NCBI RefSeq assembly: GCF_022370635.2 | Contig: NZ_CP092362.2 | Location: 4,278,001-4,342,000, forward strand | From: Mycolicibacterium crocinum | Lineage (GTDB): Bacteria > Actinomycetota > Actinomycetes > Mycobacteriales > Mycobacteriaceae | Reading direction: 5' to 3' | Length of the DNA: 64,000 nucleotides | Shown: piece after piece, positions 49,496 through 58,224 of the stretch | Numbering within the stretch: the first letter of the stretch is position 1 | Layout: each line of letters begins with the position of its first letter | Translations under genes and position numbers: made by a program | The notes under the pieces: generated by a model | The model's database searches: none | Seen by the model: only the letters and a program-made list of their open reading frames with translations | Told to the model about the DNA's origin: nothing

Positions 49496-50353
49496 ATGGA
49501 CGACCAGCCGTTCCTCGGGACGCAGGTACTGCGGAACGGTGTCGTCACCGGCTACCAACTGCGCACCCACTATCGCGCTGTGTATCGCAACGTCTACTTC
49601 GCGAAGGACCGGCCGCTGACCGCGTTACAACGCGCGCAGGCGGCGTGGTTGTTCGCCGGCCCCGATGCGGTACTGGCCGGACTGTCGGCGGCCGCGGTTC
49701 ACGGTACGAGATGGTTGGACGGAACCGCGCCCGCGGAGATCGTTCGCGTCAACCGGCACAGGTCGCCAGGCCTCCTGGCGCATTCGTACGCGATCGCCGA
49801 CGACGACGTGTGCGTACGCCGGGGCATGCGGCTCACCACCGCCGCCCGTACCGCGTTCGACATCGGGCGCAGCCGTGGGCCACACGAGGCTGTCCCCCTG
49901 CTCGATGCGTTGATGAATGCCACCGGGCTCAAGGACGCCGACGTACTCGCCATCGCCGACGCAAACCCCGGCGTGCGGGGCGTTCGTCGGCTACGCGCGA
50001 CGCTGACGCTGGTCGACGGCGGTGCTGAATCACCGCGCGAGTCAACGGTTCGCATGCTTCTCGTCAACGCGGGGCTGCCGACACCGGAGACCCAGATCGA
50101 GTTCTACGACGACTACGGCGACGTCATGATCCGCGTCGACATGGGTTGGCGGGAGTGGAAAGTCGCCGTCGAATACGACGGCATCCAGCACTGGACCGAC
50201 GGCAGACAGCGGGCTTGGGACATCGACCGCATCGCAATTCTGGAATCGATGGGATGGGTGGTGATCCGGGTCAGCGCCGACATGCTCCGGCGACCCGACG
50301 TGATCATTGCGCGGGTCACCGCCAAGCTGCGTGCCGCCGGCTGCCCACTCTGA
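49496..50353 (+). CDS. DUF559 (Vsr-like nuclease fold) protein with AbiEi-like N-terminus
   Basis: This is a 285-residue protein of a family very common in mycobacteria. The N-terminal half has a winged-helix/AbiEi-like pattern (TALQRAQAAWLFAGPDAVLA, GLSAAAVHG, RRGMRLTTAARTAFDIGR). The C-terminal half is the restriction-endonuclease-like DUF559 domain with VDMGWREWKVAVEYDGIQHW, including the Asp...Glu-Tyr-Asp-Gly catalytic pattern, and WDIDRIAILESMGWVVIRVS. The role is not established; nuclease activity or a toxin-like role is possible. The gene is bracketed by two copies of a palindromic repeat in the same orientation. Confidence 0.85.
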   Translation: MDDQPFLGTQVLRNGVVTGYQLRTHYRAVYRNVYFAKDRPLTALQRAQAAWLFAGPDAVLAGLSAAAVHGTRWLDGTAPAEIVRVNRHRSPGLLAHSYAIADDDVCVRRGMRLTTAARTAFDIGRSRGPHEAVPLLDALMNATGLKDADVLAIADANPGVRGVRRLRATLTLVDGGAESPRESTVRMLLVNAGLPTPETQIEFYDDYGDVMIRVDMGWREWKVAVEYDGIQHWTDGRQRAWDIDRIAILESMGWVVIRVSADMLRRPDVIIARVTAKLRAAGCPL

Positions 50354-50419
50354 CGCCGAGCGTGCAGGTTGTTGGTGCTGAAAAGACGAATCGTCGACGA
50401 AAACCTGCACGCTCGGCGT
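50353..50419. repeat. palindromic repeat, right copy flanking the DUF559 gene
   Basis: ACGCCGAGCGTGCAGGTT (50353-50370) and its exact reverse complement at 50402-50419 form 18-bp arms around a 31-bp centre. It starts at the last base of the DUF559 stop codon and ends 14 bp before the next start codon. It is the better preserved of the two copies; the left copy has 12-bp arms. Confidence 0.85.
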
Positions 50420-50432
50420 TAAATCCGTAGGT

Positions 50433-52496
50433 ATGCATGGCTGTTATGCCCGCTACGTCGGCCGGGTCGGGGCCCTGGCGTTCGCGCTCGGGGTCGGCTT
50501 GGCGGTGGCCAACAGTCCGGCCGTCGCAGTCGCCGACACTGGCAGCGCGTCGAGTGCCACCGCACACTCGGCGCGACAATCCGTCAAGGCCGGGCCCCAG
50601 AAGGCCCGCAGCGCGCCAAAGCGCGTCGCGTCTACGGCGCGAACCAACCCGTCGGCCCCTCGTGATGCGGTCACCCTCACCGACGCCCTCGGCTACGCCC
50701 GCCGCGAAGCCGAACAGACCACACAGCAGCCCGCCGCGACCGTCGGCAACATCTTCTTCGCCCGTCGACCGACGATGGCCTACAACGCCGCCCAGAACGT
50801 CCAAGCCGGTGACGGCACCATCACCGGCACGCTCAACGCCAAACAGGCCAACGGGTATGCGCTCACCTACACCCTCTCCGCCGAACCGCAACACGGCACC
50901 GTCGACATCCATGACGACGGCACTTTCACCTACACCCCCGACGCGGGGTTTGTCGTCCGCGGTGGCACCGACACCTTTGCGGTGGTGGCCGACGACCAGC
51001 CGGGCAACCAGACCCATTGGCACGGTCTCGCAACGTTTTTCGCGCCCAACGGTGGATCGACCGCCACGGCGAAGGTGACCGTTCTGGAAAACCCGGGCAG
51101 CCCGGAGCCGACGTCGGTGTTGTCCACCACCGATCAGCTCAACGCCGAACAGACGGTCACCCAGATCGCGAACTCACCGTTCGTCCGGCTGGCCAAGGAG
51201 GTGTTGAAGGTCGGGTGGTGGCTGGCCGCGCAGAAGAACTTCAGGATGATCGGCGGCCCGGACAAAGAGAACATGGCCCAGCTGGACCAGGCCATCACCG
51301 AGTACGCGAACCAGGCGGCGATGGAAGTTCTGCTGCTGAATTCCAACGCGCCCAAGTTCTTCCAGCAGGTCGCGCCAAGCCACAACTGGTATCTGCAGAA
51401 TTTCACCGGCACCCGGATCTGGTACGACAACCCCGACACCATCTACCGCTTCGTCGGCGTGAACAACGCGTCCTCGTATGTGATCACCGGGAAGTTCGAC
51501 GGCGCGCTGCCCGCCGACACCAACTTCAGCGTCCTGACCGGTCTCAACGGCGACACCGCCGACAACATCAACGGCAAGGACCTCGTTCTCAACGACGACG
51601 GCAGCTTCACCATCACGGTGAATTCCATCCCGACCGCGCCCGGCCAGACCAACCACCTGTACCTGCCGCCGGGGACCAGCCTGATCACCACGCGAAACAC
51701 GTTGGCGAACTGGAATACCGAAGAGCCGATGAGTCTGTCGATCCTTCGAGTGAGCGGCCCACCGAACAGCTTGTTCAGCCAAGTCGGCGGCTTCGCGATC
51801 CCGGTCATCGGCCCGCTCGTTTCGGGTAATCCACTGCTGACGTCACTGGTTTCGATCATCCCGCCCCTGCCGGCGCCCCGCCTGCTGCAGTCGGTCGAGG
51901 CGGCGGTGATCATGCTGCTGCTCGGGATCAGTGGCGAGGACAAGTACATGGGGGTCGCCACCAAAGACGCCACCACGGGTCAGACCAAGGCGCCGAACGT
52001 GTTCTCCGACCCAGACCACAACGCGTCGTTCCTGGCCACCCAGCTGCAGAGCGTCGGCTACTTCCAGCTCGCCGACGACGAGGCGCTGGTGCTGACGATC
52101 GACCCGGGCAGGGCGCGGTACTTCAGCGTGCCGGTGACCAACGACTGGACGATCACGAACAACTACTGGGACGAGCAGACCAGTCTGAACGTCGGCCAGT
52201 CCATCGAGAACCCGGATGGCACTTATACGATCGTGGTCTCCCCCAGCGATCCGACGGTGTCCAACTGGGTGTCCACCGGCGGTCTGAATCAGGGCACGAT
52301 CTCCATCCGGTTCCAGGACTTCGATCCGTTGTCCACCGTCGACCCCACAGTGAGCTCCCAGGTGGTGAAGATCGCCGACCTCGCGACGGTGCTGCCGGCA
52401 GGCACGGTCTACGTCACCCCTGACCAGCGAGCCGATCAGATCGCCGAACGTCAACTGGGATATAACAAGCGCTACACGCCCTACCCGCAGGCTTAG
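50433..52496 (+). CDS. large secreted protein with Ig-like and DUF1214-type domains
   Basis: This is a 687-residue protein. A signal peptide-like start (VGALAFALGVGLAVANSPAV) ends near AVAVA. A low-complexity linker leads to one cadherin/VCBS-like domain (about 125-205; ALTYTLSAEPQHGTVDIHDD, FTYTPDAGFVVRGGTDTFAV). The remainder (about 230-680) has the DUF1254/DUF1214 pattern (NPDTIYRFVGVNNASSYVIT, GISGEDKYMGVA, RARYFSVPVTNDWT). These families are periplasmic or exported proteins of unknown function. The stop overlaps the end of bkdC by four bases on opposite strands. Confidence 0.75.
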   Translation: MHGCYARYVGRVGALAFALGVGLAVANSPAVAVADTGSASSATAHSARQSVKAGPQKARSAPKRVASTARTNPSAPRDAVTLTDALGYARREAEQTTQQPAATVGNIFFARRPTMAYNAAQNVQAGDGTITGTLNAKQANGYALTYTLSAEPQHGTVDIHDDGTFTYTPDAGFVVRGGTDTFAVVADDQPGNQTHWHGLATFFAPNGGSTATAKVTVLENPGSPEPTSVLSTTDQLNAEQTVTQIANSPFVRLAKEVLKVGWWLAAQKNFRMIGGPDKENMAQLDQAITEYANQAAMEVLLLNSNAPKFFQQVAPSHNWYLQNFTGTRIWYDNPDTIYRFVGVNNASSYVITGKFDGALPADTNFSVLTGLNGDTADNINGKDLVLNDDGSFTITVNSIPTAPGQTNHLYLPPGTSLITTRNTLANWNTEEPMSLSILRVSGPPNSLFSQVGGFAIPVIGPLVSGNPLLTSLVSIIPPLPAPRLLQSVEAAVIMLLLGISGEDKYMGVATKDATTGQTKAPNVFSDPDHNASFLATQLQSVGYFQLADDEALVLTIDPGRARYFSVPVTNDWTITNNYWDEQTSLNVGQSIENPDGTYTIVVSPSDPTVSNWVSTGGLNQGTISIRFQDFDPLSTVDPTVSSQVVKIADLATVLPAGTVYVTPDQRADQIAERQLGYNKRYTPYPQA

Positions 52497-53590
52497 AGAT
52501 CGAGCAGCGCCGTCTGCGGCGCCTCGATCAGCCCGCGCAGGTCGGTCAGGAACGCCGCGGCCTGCGCCCCGTCGGCGATGCGGTGGTCGAACGCACACGT
52601 CAACGTCATCGTCGGCCGAGCCACCACCGCGCCGTCGACCACGACGGCGCGCGGCTTCAGCGATCCCATCCCGAGAATCGCGGCCTCCGGGTAGTTGATC
52701 ACCGGCACACCCTCGTCGAGGCCGAGCGCACCGAAGTTCGACACCGTGAACGTCGACCCACTCAACTGGGTGGGCGCCAACGTGCCCGCCCTGGCGCGCT
52801 GGACGACGTCGTCGACGTCCACAGCCAAGCGTCGGGTGGAACATCCGCGCGTGTCGACGACCGGAACCACCAGGCCGCGTTCGGTGGCCACCGCGACGCC
52901 CAGCCGGACGTCGGGATGCAGCCGGATCTCCGGTCCCCCTTCGGCTTCCACCCAGGTGGAGTTGAGCATCGGATGCCGGCCCAGCGCGATCACCAGTAAC
53001 CGCAACGTCAGCACAAAGGGCGTCACGTCAAGCTGATCACGAAGTCGCACCAGCGCCGTGCCATCGACCTGCACGCTGGCGTGTGCATCCGGAATTCGGC
53101 TGCGCGACAACGACATGTGGGTGGCCATCCGGGCGTGCACGCCACGCACCGGGATGTTCTGTGACGATGCCGTGCCGGCCGCGCCGAGCACGTCGTCGCG
53201 GGTGATGACGCCATCGGTTCCCGAACCGGGCGCCAACCCGTTGAGATCCACGGCAAGGTCGGCGGCCAGCTTGCGCGTCTTAGGGGCAGCACGGGCCCGG
53301 CGGCTGCGGTCCATGCCATCGTCGATTCCGTAGCCGACCAAGACCGGCGCGCGGTCCTCGGTCTCGATGCGCACCAACAGCGTTCCTACCGCGAGGGTTT
53401 CGCCCTCGGCGCCGCCGAGCTCCGCGATCCGCCCGGTGTACGGGCTGGGGATCTCGACTTCGGCCTTGTTGGTCTCCACCGTGCACAGCGTCTGGTTCAA
53501 CTCGACCACATCGCCGACGGCGACGGCCCAGCTGGTGATAGTCGCATCCTCGAGGCCCTCACCGAGGTCGGGCACCAGAAAGTCGCTCAT
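52493..53590 (-). CDS. bkdC: branched-chain 2-oxoacid dehydrogenase E2 (lipoyl acyltransferase)
   Basis: This 365-residue E2 has one lipoyl domain (1-80; lipoyl-Lys in CTVETNKAEVEIPSP), a short peripheral-subunit-binding domain (about 100-140; RKLAADLAVDLNGLAPGSG) and the catalytic acyltransferase domain (about 155-365) with the active-site FDHRIADG motif near its end. It transfers the acyl group from E1 to CoA. It is the third bkd gene, overlapping bkdB by four bases. By Rv2495c comparison it is the mycobacterial bkdC; E3 (lpd) is encoded elsewhere. Confidence 0.93.
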   Translation of the reverse strand: MSDFLVPDLGEGLEDATITSWAVAVGDVVELNQTLCTVETNKAEVEIPSPYTGRIAELGGAEGETLAVGTLLVRIETEDRAPVLVGYGIDDGMDRSRRARAAPKTRKLAADLAVDLNGLAPGSGTDGVITRDDVLGAAGTASSQNIPVRGVHARMATHMSLSRSRIPDAHASVQVDGTALVRLRDQLDVTPFVLTLRLLVIALGRHPMLNSTWVEAEGGPEIRLHPDVRLGVAVATERGLVVPVVDTRGCSTRRLAVDVDDVVQRARAGTLAPTQLSGSTFTVSNFGALGLDEGVPVINYPEAAILGMGSLKPRAVVVDGAVVARPTMTLTCAFDHRIADGAQAAAFLTDLRGLIEAPQTALLDL

Positions 53591-54639
53591 GGCCGTCGCA
53601 TCGCTTTCTCGACGCAGTCGAGCAGCCGGTCCACGCCTGGCAGCCAGAGCTTCTCCAGCCGCGCCGGCGGATACGGCGTATCGAATCCGGTGGCGCGCAG
53701 GACCGGTGACTCCAGGTCGTAGAACAGCTCCTCGGAGATTCGGGCGGCCAGTTCGGCTCCGAAGCCCAGTGTGCGCGGTCCTTCGTGCATGACGATCGCG
53801 CGACCGGTCTTGCGGACCGACGCGGCCACAGTGTCGAAGTCGAGCGGGCTCAGTGAGCGCAGGTCGATGACTTCAATACTGCAATCGGCGATTTCGGCGG
53901 CGTTCAACGCGGTTCCGACCAACCCGCCATAGGTGAGCACCGTGACCTCGTCACCGGGTCGTCGGACCGTGGCCTTGCCGATCGGTGGTCCGGGTACGGT
54001 GAGATCGACGGCCTCGCGGCCCCAGTACCGCCGCTTGGGTTCCAGGTAGATGACCGGGTCGCGGGCGGCGATGGCGTGCCGCAGCAGCCAGTAGGCGTCC
54101 GACGGTGTCGACGGCACAACGACTTTCAGTCCGGCCGTGTGGACCCAGTAGGATTCGGTGGACTCCGAGTGATGCTCGACGGCGCCGATGCCACCGAACG
54201 ACGGGATGCGAACCGTCACCGGCATGTCGACCTGGCCACGGGTGCGGTTGCGGTACTTGGCGAGGTGGCTGACGACCTGATCGAACGCCGGGTAGGAGAA
54301 CCCGTCGAACTGGATCTCCGGGACGGGCACGAACCCGCGAATCGCCAGGCCGACGGCCATGCCGATGATCGCCGACTCGGCCAGGGGTGTGTCGAAACAC
54401 CGTTGAGTTCCGAAGGTTTCGGCCAAGCCTTCGGTGATGCGGAAAACCCCGCCCAGGGCGGCCACGTCTTCACCGAACACCAATACGCGCTCGTCACCGG
54501 CCATCGCGTCGTGCAGGGCGCGGTTGATCGCCTGCGCCATGGTGAGTGTGGTGACGGCGGGTAGTTCGGTCAGGATGGGGCCGTGTGATTCCGGTGTGCC
54601 GTCGTCGCGCATCGGCGGACGTTCGATGATCTGGGTCAT
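53587..54639 (-). CDS. bkdB: branched-chain 2-oxoacid dehydrogenase E1 beta
   Basis: This 350-residue E1 beta subunit shows TLTMAQAINRALHDAMAGDE at the start, VLVFGEDVAALGGVF, the RCFDTPLAESAIIGMAVGLA stretch and EIQFDGFSYPAFDQ, and ends with the transketolase C-terminal domain (IEVIDLRSLSPLDFDTV). It pairs with the alpha subunit to bind thiamine diphosphate and decarboxylate branched-chain ketoacids. It overlaps bkdA and bkdC by four bases each, so all three subunits are translationally coupled. Confidence 0.94.
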   Translation of the reverse strand: MTQIIERPPMRDDGTPESHGPILTELPAVTTLTMAQAINRALHDAMAGDERVLVFGEDVAALGGVFRITEGLAETFGTQRCFDTPLAESAIIGMAVGLAIRGFVPVPEIQFDGFSYPAFDQVVSHLAKYRNRTRGQVDMPVTVRIPSFGGIGAVEHHSESTESYWVHTAGLKVVVPSTPSDAYWLLRHAIAARDPVIYLEPKRRYWGREAVDLTVPGPPIGKATVRRPGDEVTVLTYGGLVGTALNAAEIADCSIEVIDLRSLSPLDFDTVAASVRKTGRAIVMHEGPRTLGFGAELAARISEELFYDLESPVLRATGFDTPYPPARLEKLWLPGVDRLLDCVEKAMRRP

Positions 54640-55697
54640 CGCGTGCCTCCCGCCAGCTCGGCGCGCAATTGTTCTCGCTGCGCGGACAATTCGGGAGTGA
54701 TTTCGGCGTAGACGTGATCGAAGAGCTCACCGACATCGAGGTCCGGGGCGCCAACCACCGCGTCACGGAGTTCAGCACGAAGACGAACCGACCGAGCCTG
54801 CACCCGCTTCTCGATCCGCTCGGTGAGGACGCCGCTCTGCTGTAGATGCGTGCGATACCGGGCGATCGGATCCCGGGCCGACCATTCGGCGATCTCCTCG
54901 GCGGTCCGATAGCGGGTGGCGTCGTCGGAGGTGGTGTGCGGTTCCATCCGGTAGGTGACCGCCTCGATGAGCGTCGGGCCGTCGCCTGCCCGCGCTCGTG
55001 CGGCGGCTTCACTCATCACCGCGTAACAGGCCAGAATGTCGTTGCCGTCCACCTGGATTCCGGGCATTCCGTATCCGTCGGCGCGGTGCGCGAGAGTGGG
55101 CACGGCGTACTGGCGGCTGGCAGGCACCGAGATGGCCCACTGATTGTTCTGGATGTAGAAGATGCACGGCGCCTTCTCGACCGCCGCCAGATTCATCGCC
55201 TCGTGGGTGTCGCCTTCGCTGGTCGCCCCGTCGCCGAAGAAGGCCACGGTCAGTGAATCCTCGCCCAGCCGTTGCGCGGCCATCGCCGCGCCCACGGCGT
55301 GCACGGTGTTGGTGGCAATCGGTACGGCGACCGGTGCGCAGCACTTGCCGGTGAAGTCCAGACCGCCGTGCCAGGCGCCGCGCCAGAGGGCGGCGACCCG
55401 GGCGGGTGCGATGCCACGGACCAGGAAGACGCCAAGCTCACGGAATTGCGGGAACAGCCAATCGGTCTTGCGCAGGCAGGCCGCCGCGCCGATCTGTGCG
55501 GCCTCCTGGCCACGGCATGAGGCGTAGAGGGCCAGCTCGCCCTGGCGCTGGAGATTGACAAACTCGACGTCGAGATCCCGGGTGACGACCAGATTCTCGT
55601 ATAGCCAGACGAGGGTCTCCGGCGGCAGATCACGGCGATATCGGCTTTCGGCCGTCGTCGTTCCGTCGGGCCCGATGAGTTGAACCGGCTGATCCAT
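54636..55697 (-). CDS. bkdA: branched-chain 2-oxoacid dehydrogenase E1 alpha
   Basis: This 353-residue E1 alpha has a complete thiamine diphosphate motif: GDGATSEGDTHEAMNLAAVE followed by FYIQNN. RTHLQQSGVLTERIEK and VTYRMEPHTTSDDATRYRT near the end mark the family. The ATG at 55697 has a GGAGG ribosome site that lies in one arm of a 9-bp hairpin (55699-55727). The gene is 59 bp after the end of citE and continues its operon in the same direction. Confidence 0.94.
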   Translation of the reverse strand: MDQPVQLIGPDGTTTAESRYRRDLPPETLVWLYENLVVTRDLDVEFVNLQRQGELALYASCRGQEAAQIGAAACLRKTDWLFPQFRELGVFLVRGIAPARVAALWRGAWHGGLDFTGKCCAPVAVPIATNTVHAVGAAMAAQRLGEDSLTVAFFGDGATSEGDTHEAMNLAAVEKAPCIFYIQNNQWAISVPASRQYAVPTLAHRADGYGMPGIQVDGNDILACYAVMSEAAARARAGDGPTLIEAVTYRMEPHTTSDDATRYRTAEEIAEWSARDPIARYRTHLQQSGVLTERIEKRVQARSVRLRAELRDAVVGAPDLDVGELFDHVYAEITPELSAQREQLRAELAGGTR

Positions 55698-55698
55698 A

Positions 55699-55727
55699 AC
55701 CGCCTCCTCTTCCGGTGCGGAGGCGGT
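55699..55727 (-). promoter_or_regulatory. hairpin that masks the bkdA ribosome binding site
   Basis: ACCGCCTCC (55699-55707 on +) and GGAGGCGGT (55719-55727) form a 9-bp stem with an 11-nt loop. On the transcribed strand the second arm is the GGAGG ribosome site of bkdA, two bases before its ATG. Formation would limit translation of bkdABC relative to upstream genes; it could also be an intercistronic processing or attenuation site. Confidence 0.5.
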
Positions 55728-55756
55728 CGGAGCAAACCTGTTGTAGCAGGCTCCAG

Positions 55757-56575
55757 CTAGTGACCGGGGTCGGGCGCTAGCTGGACTATGCGCTCTGCTC
55801 GCCGTAGCACCGGGGCATCCACCATTATGCCCTCGAATTGGAAGACACCGCGTTCATTGCGGGCCGCCTCGAGCACGTGTCGCGCCCAACCTACCTGCTC
55901 AGCGCTAGGAAGGTAGCCCTCCCTAATCACCGCGATCTGGCTAGGATGGATCGCCACTTTGGCGTCGAAACCGACGGCCACAGCGTCGTCCACCTCGGCC
56001 CGAAGACCGTCGAGATTCTTGATGTCCAGGAACACCGAATCCAGCGCGAGCCGTCCGTACGCCTTGGCCGCCAGCAAGCTCTGCGACCGCACATGCTTGG
56101 CGACTTCCCGGTACGAACCGTCCGGATAGCGGTTGGCGGTGCCACCGAGGACGGCGAACAAGTCCTCGGCCCCCCACATGACGGCGAACCCGTTGTCCGG
56201 CTGCGAGGACTCGACGACATTGAGGGCGCCCAGCGGTGTCTCGATCAGCACCACGACATCCAGCGGAGCCAATGCAGCCACCTGCTCGGCGGATTCGGTC
56301 TTGGCCAACATCACGGTGGTGTACGGCGTGCGGGCCAGCGCCTCGAGGTCGAGAGGATGATCCGGCGTGGTCGACGGATTGACCCGCACCACGGTGCGGC
56401 CGGGGTCGAGCTGGGTGGACACCAGCGCCTCGCGCGCGGCCTCGCGGTCCTTGGCCGCGACGCCGTCCTCCAGATCGAGGATCACGACATCGGCTGTGGC
56501 AGCGGCCTTTTCGAATCGCTCAGGACGGTCTGCGGGGCAGAACAGCCAGGCCGGCCCCGGATTGTCGAGCGCCAT
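55757..56575 (-). CDS. citE: CitE-like HpcH/HpaI CoA lyase
   Basis: This 272-residue TIM-barrel lyase shows LDNPGPAWLFCPADRPERFE at the start, VVILDLEDGVAAKDREAARE (metal-binding Asp/Glu), VVLIETPLGALN and VMWGAEDLFAVLGG. The homologue Rv2498c has been described as a beta-hydroxyacyl-CoA lyase; in this operon cleavage of hydroxymethylglutaryl- or methylcitramalyl-type CoA thioesters fits. The start overlaps the stop of the MaoC gene by one base. Confidence 0.9.
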   Translation of the reverse strand: MALDNPGPAWLFCPADRPERFEKAAATADVVILDLEDGVAAKDREAAREALVSTQLDPGRTVVRVNPSTTPDHPLDLEALARTPYTTVMLAKTESAEQVAALAPLDVVVLIETPLGALNVVESSQPDNGFAVMWGAEDLFAVLGGTANRYPDGSYREVAKHVRSQSLLAAKAYGRLALDSVFLDIKNLDGLRAEVDDAVAVGFDAKVAIHPSQIAVIREGYLPSAEQVGWARHVLEAARNERGVFQFEGIMVDAPVLRRAERIVQLAPDPGH

Positions 56576-57063
56576 CAGGCGGGCTTCTTCCGGACCATGG
56601 TCTTGCGGGACGCCGTGGCGACAATGTCGCCGTGCTGGTTACGCGCGGTGTGTGCGAACGTCACGATGCCCTCGCCGGGACGGCTCTTGGACTCCCGCTT
56701 GTCGGTGACGACGGTCTCGGCATACATCGTGTCGCCGTGGAAAAGCGGCTTGGGGAAAGCGATGTCGGAGAATCCCAGGTTACCGACGATGGTGCCCTGC
56801 GTCAGCTGTGTCACCGACAGTCCGACCAACGTGGAGAGGGTGAACATTGAGTTCACCAGCCGCTGGTTGAACGGCGGCAGCGCATCGGAGAACGCCGCAT
56901 CGAGGTGCAGCGCCTGGGTGTTCATCGTGAGCGTGGTGAACAAGACGTTGTCGGCCTCGGTGATCGTGCGGCCGGGGGCGTGCACGTAGCGCACCCCGAG
57001 TTCGAATTCCTCGTACCACAGGCCGCGCTGGACGACGACCTTCTCCTCCGACGACTCGCTCAC
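56575..57063 (-). CDS. MaoC-like (R)-hydratase, hot-dog fold
   Basis: This 162-residue protein shows the MaoC pattern GRTITEADNVLFTTLTMNTQ with LHLDAAFSDALPPFNQRLVN. The hydratase active site Asp-His pair is not clear in the usual place (Asn/Gln and His present in TMNTQALHLD). The Rv2499c homologue is in the same operon position. Likely role: hydration of an unsaturated CoA ester between the dehydrogenase and the lyase. The start abuts the fadE gene by one base. Confidence 0.85.
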   Translation of the reverse strand: MSESSEEKVVVQRGLWYEEFELGVRYVHAPGRTITEADNVLFTTLTMNTQALHLDAAFSDALPPFNQRLVNSMFTLSTLVGLSVTQLTQGTIVGNLGFSDIAFPKPLFHGDTMYAETVVTDKRESKSRPGEGIVTFAHTARNQHGDIVATASRKTMVRKKPA

Positions 57064-58224
57064 CTACAGTCCCATCTGCCGGGCGATGATCATCAGCTGC
57101 ACTTCGGTTGTCCCTTCACCGATCTCGAGGATCTTGCTGTCCCGGTAGTGCCGGGCGACGGCGTATTCGTTCATGAAACCGTAGCCCCCGTGGATCTGGG
57201 TGGCGTCGCGGGCATTGTCCATCGCGGCCTCGCTGGCGACCATCTTGGCGATCGCCGCCTCCTTCTTGAACGGCTTGCCCGCCAGCATCAGCGCCGCCGC
57301 GTCGTAGTAGGCGGTGCGGGCCGCATGCGCGCGGGCCTCCATGCGGGCGACCTTGAACTCGATGGCTTGGAACTTGCCGATCGGCTGGCCGAAGGCCGCA
57401 CGCTCGGCGGCGTACTTCACGCTTTCGTCGACGCAACCCTGCGCCGCACCGACCGACAGGGCGGCGATCGCGATCCGGCCTTCGTCGAGGATGCGCAGGA
57501 AGTTGGCGTAGCCGCGGCCACGCTGACCGAGCAGGTTCTCCTCCGGCACGCGAACGTCATCGAAGCTCAGCGGGTGAGTGTCCGAGGCGTTCCAGCCGAC
57601 CTTGTCGTAGGCGGGCTCGGCGGTGAAGCCGGGCGTCGGTACCGGCACCAGGATGGAGGAGATCTCCCGGTTTTCGCTGTCGCCTCCAGTCACCGCCGTG
57701 ACGGTGACCAGCCGGGTGATGTCGGTGCCCGAGTTGGTGATGAACTGCTTGGAGCCGTTGATCACCCAGTGCCCGTCGTCCAATTTCGCGGTGGTCTTGG
57801 TGGCGCCCGCGTCGGTGCCGCCACCGGCCTCGGTGAGGCCGAACGCGCCCAGTGCCTGCCCACTCGTCAGCTGCGGCAGCCACTCCTGCTTCTGCGCCTC
57901 ATTACCGAATCGGTAGACCGGCATCGCGCCGAGCGAGACGCCGGCCTCCAACGTAATGGCGACGCTCTGGTCGACCTTGCCGAGCTCCTCCAGCGCCAGG
58001 CAGAGGGCGAAGTAGTCGCCGCCCATGCCGCCGTACTCCTCGGGGAACGGCAGGCCGAACAGGCCCATCTCGGCCATACCTGCCACGACCTCGTACGGGA
58101 ACGTGTGCGCCGCATCGTGTTCCGCGGCGACCGGGGCGACCACGGCGGTCGCGAAATCGCGCACGGTCTTGGCGAGCTGTGCGTATTCGTCGGGAAGTGT
58201 TCCCGTGGACAGATAGTCAGTCAT
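57064..58224 (-). CDS. fadE19: acyl-CoA dehydrogenase (FadE19/isovaleryl-type)
   Basis: This is a 386-residue flavoprotein. The acyl-CoA dehydrogenase signatures are FGLTEAGGGTDAGATKTTAK and QIHGGYGFMNEYAVARHYRD, followed by ILEIGEGTTEVQLMIIAR. FAD- and substrate-binding stretches are normal, and the length is standard. The operon context, with methylcrotonyl-CoA carboxylase-like accA1/accD1, points to isovaleryl- or other branched acyl-CoA as substrate in leucine degradation. Its start codon shares a base with the stop of accA1. Confidence 0.92.
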   Translation of the reverse strand: MTDYLSTGTLPDEYAQLAKTVRDFATAVVAPVAAEHDAAHTFPYEVVAGMAEMGLFGLPFPEEYGGMGGDYFALCLALEELGKVDQSVAITLEAGVSLGAMPVYRFGNEAQKQEWLPQLTSGQALGAFGLTEAGGGTDAGATKTTAKLDDGHWVINGSKQFITNSGTDITRLVTVTAVTGGDSENREISSILVPVPTPGFTAEPAYDKVGWNASDTHPLSFDDVRVPEENLLGQRGRGYANFLRILDEGRIAIAALSVGAAQGCVDESVKYAAERAAFGQPIGKFQAIEFKVARMEARAHAARTAYYDAAALMLAGKPFKKEAAIAKMVASEAAMDNARDATQIHGGYGFMNEYAVARHYRDSKILEIGEGTTEVQLMIIARQMGL

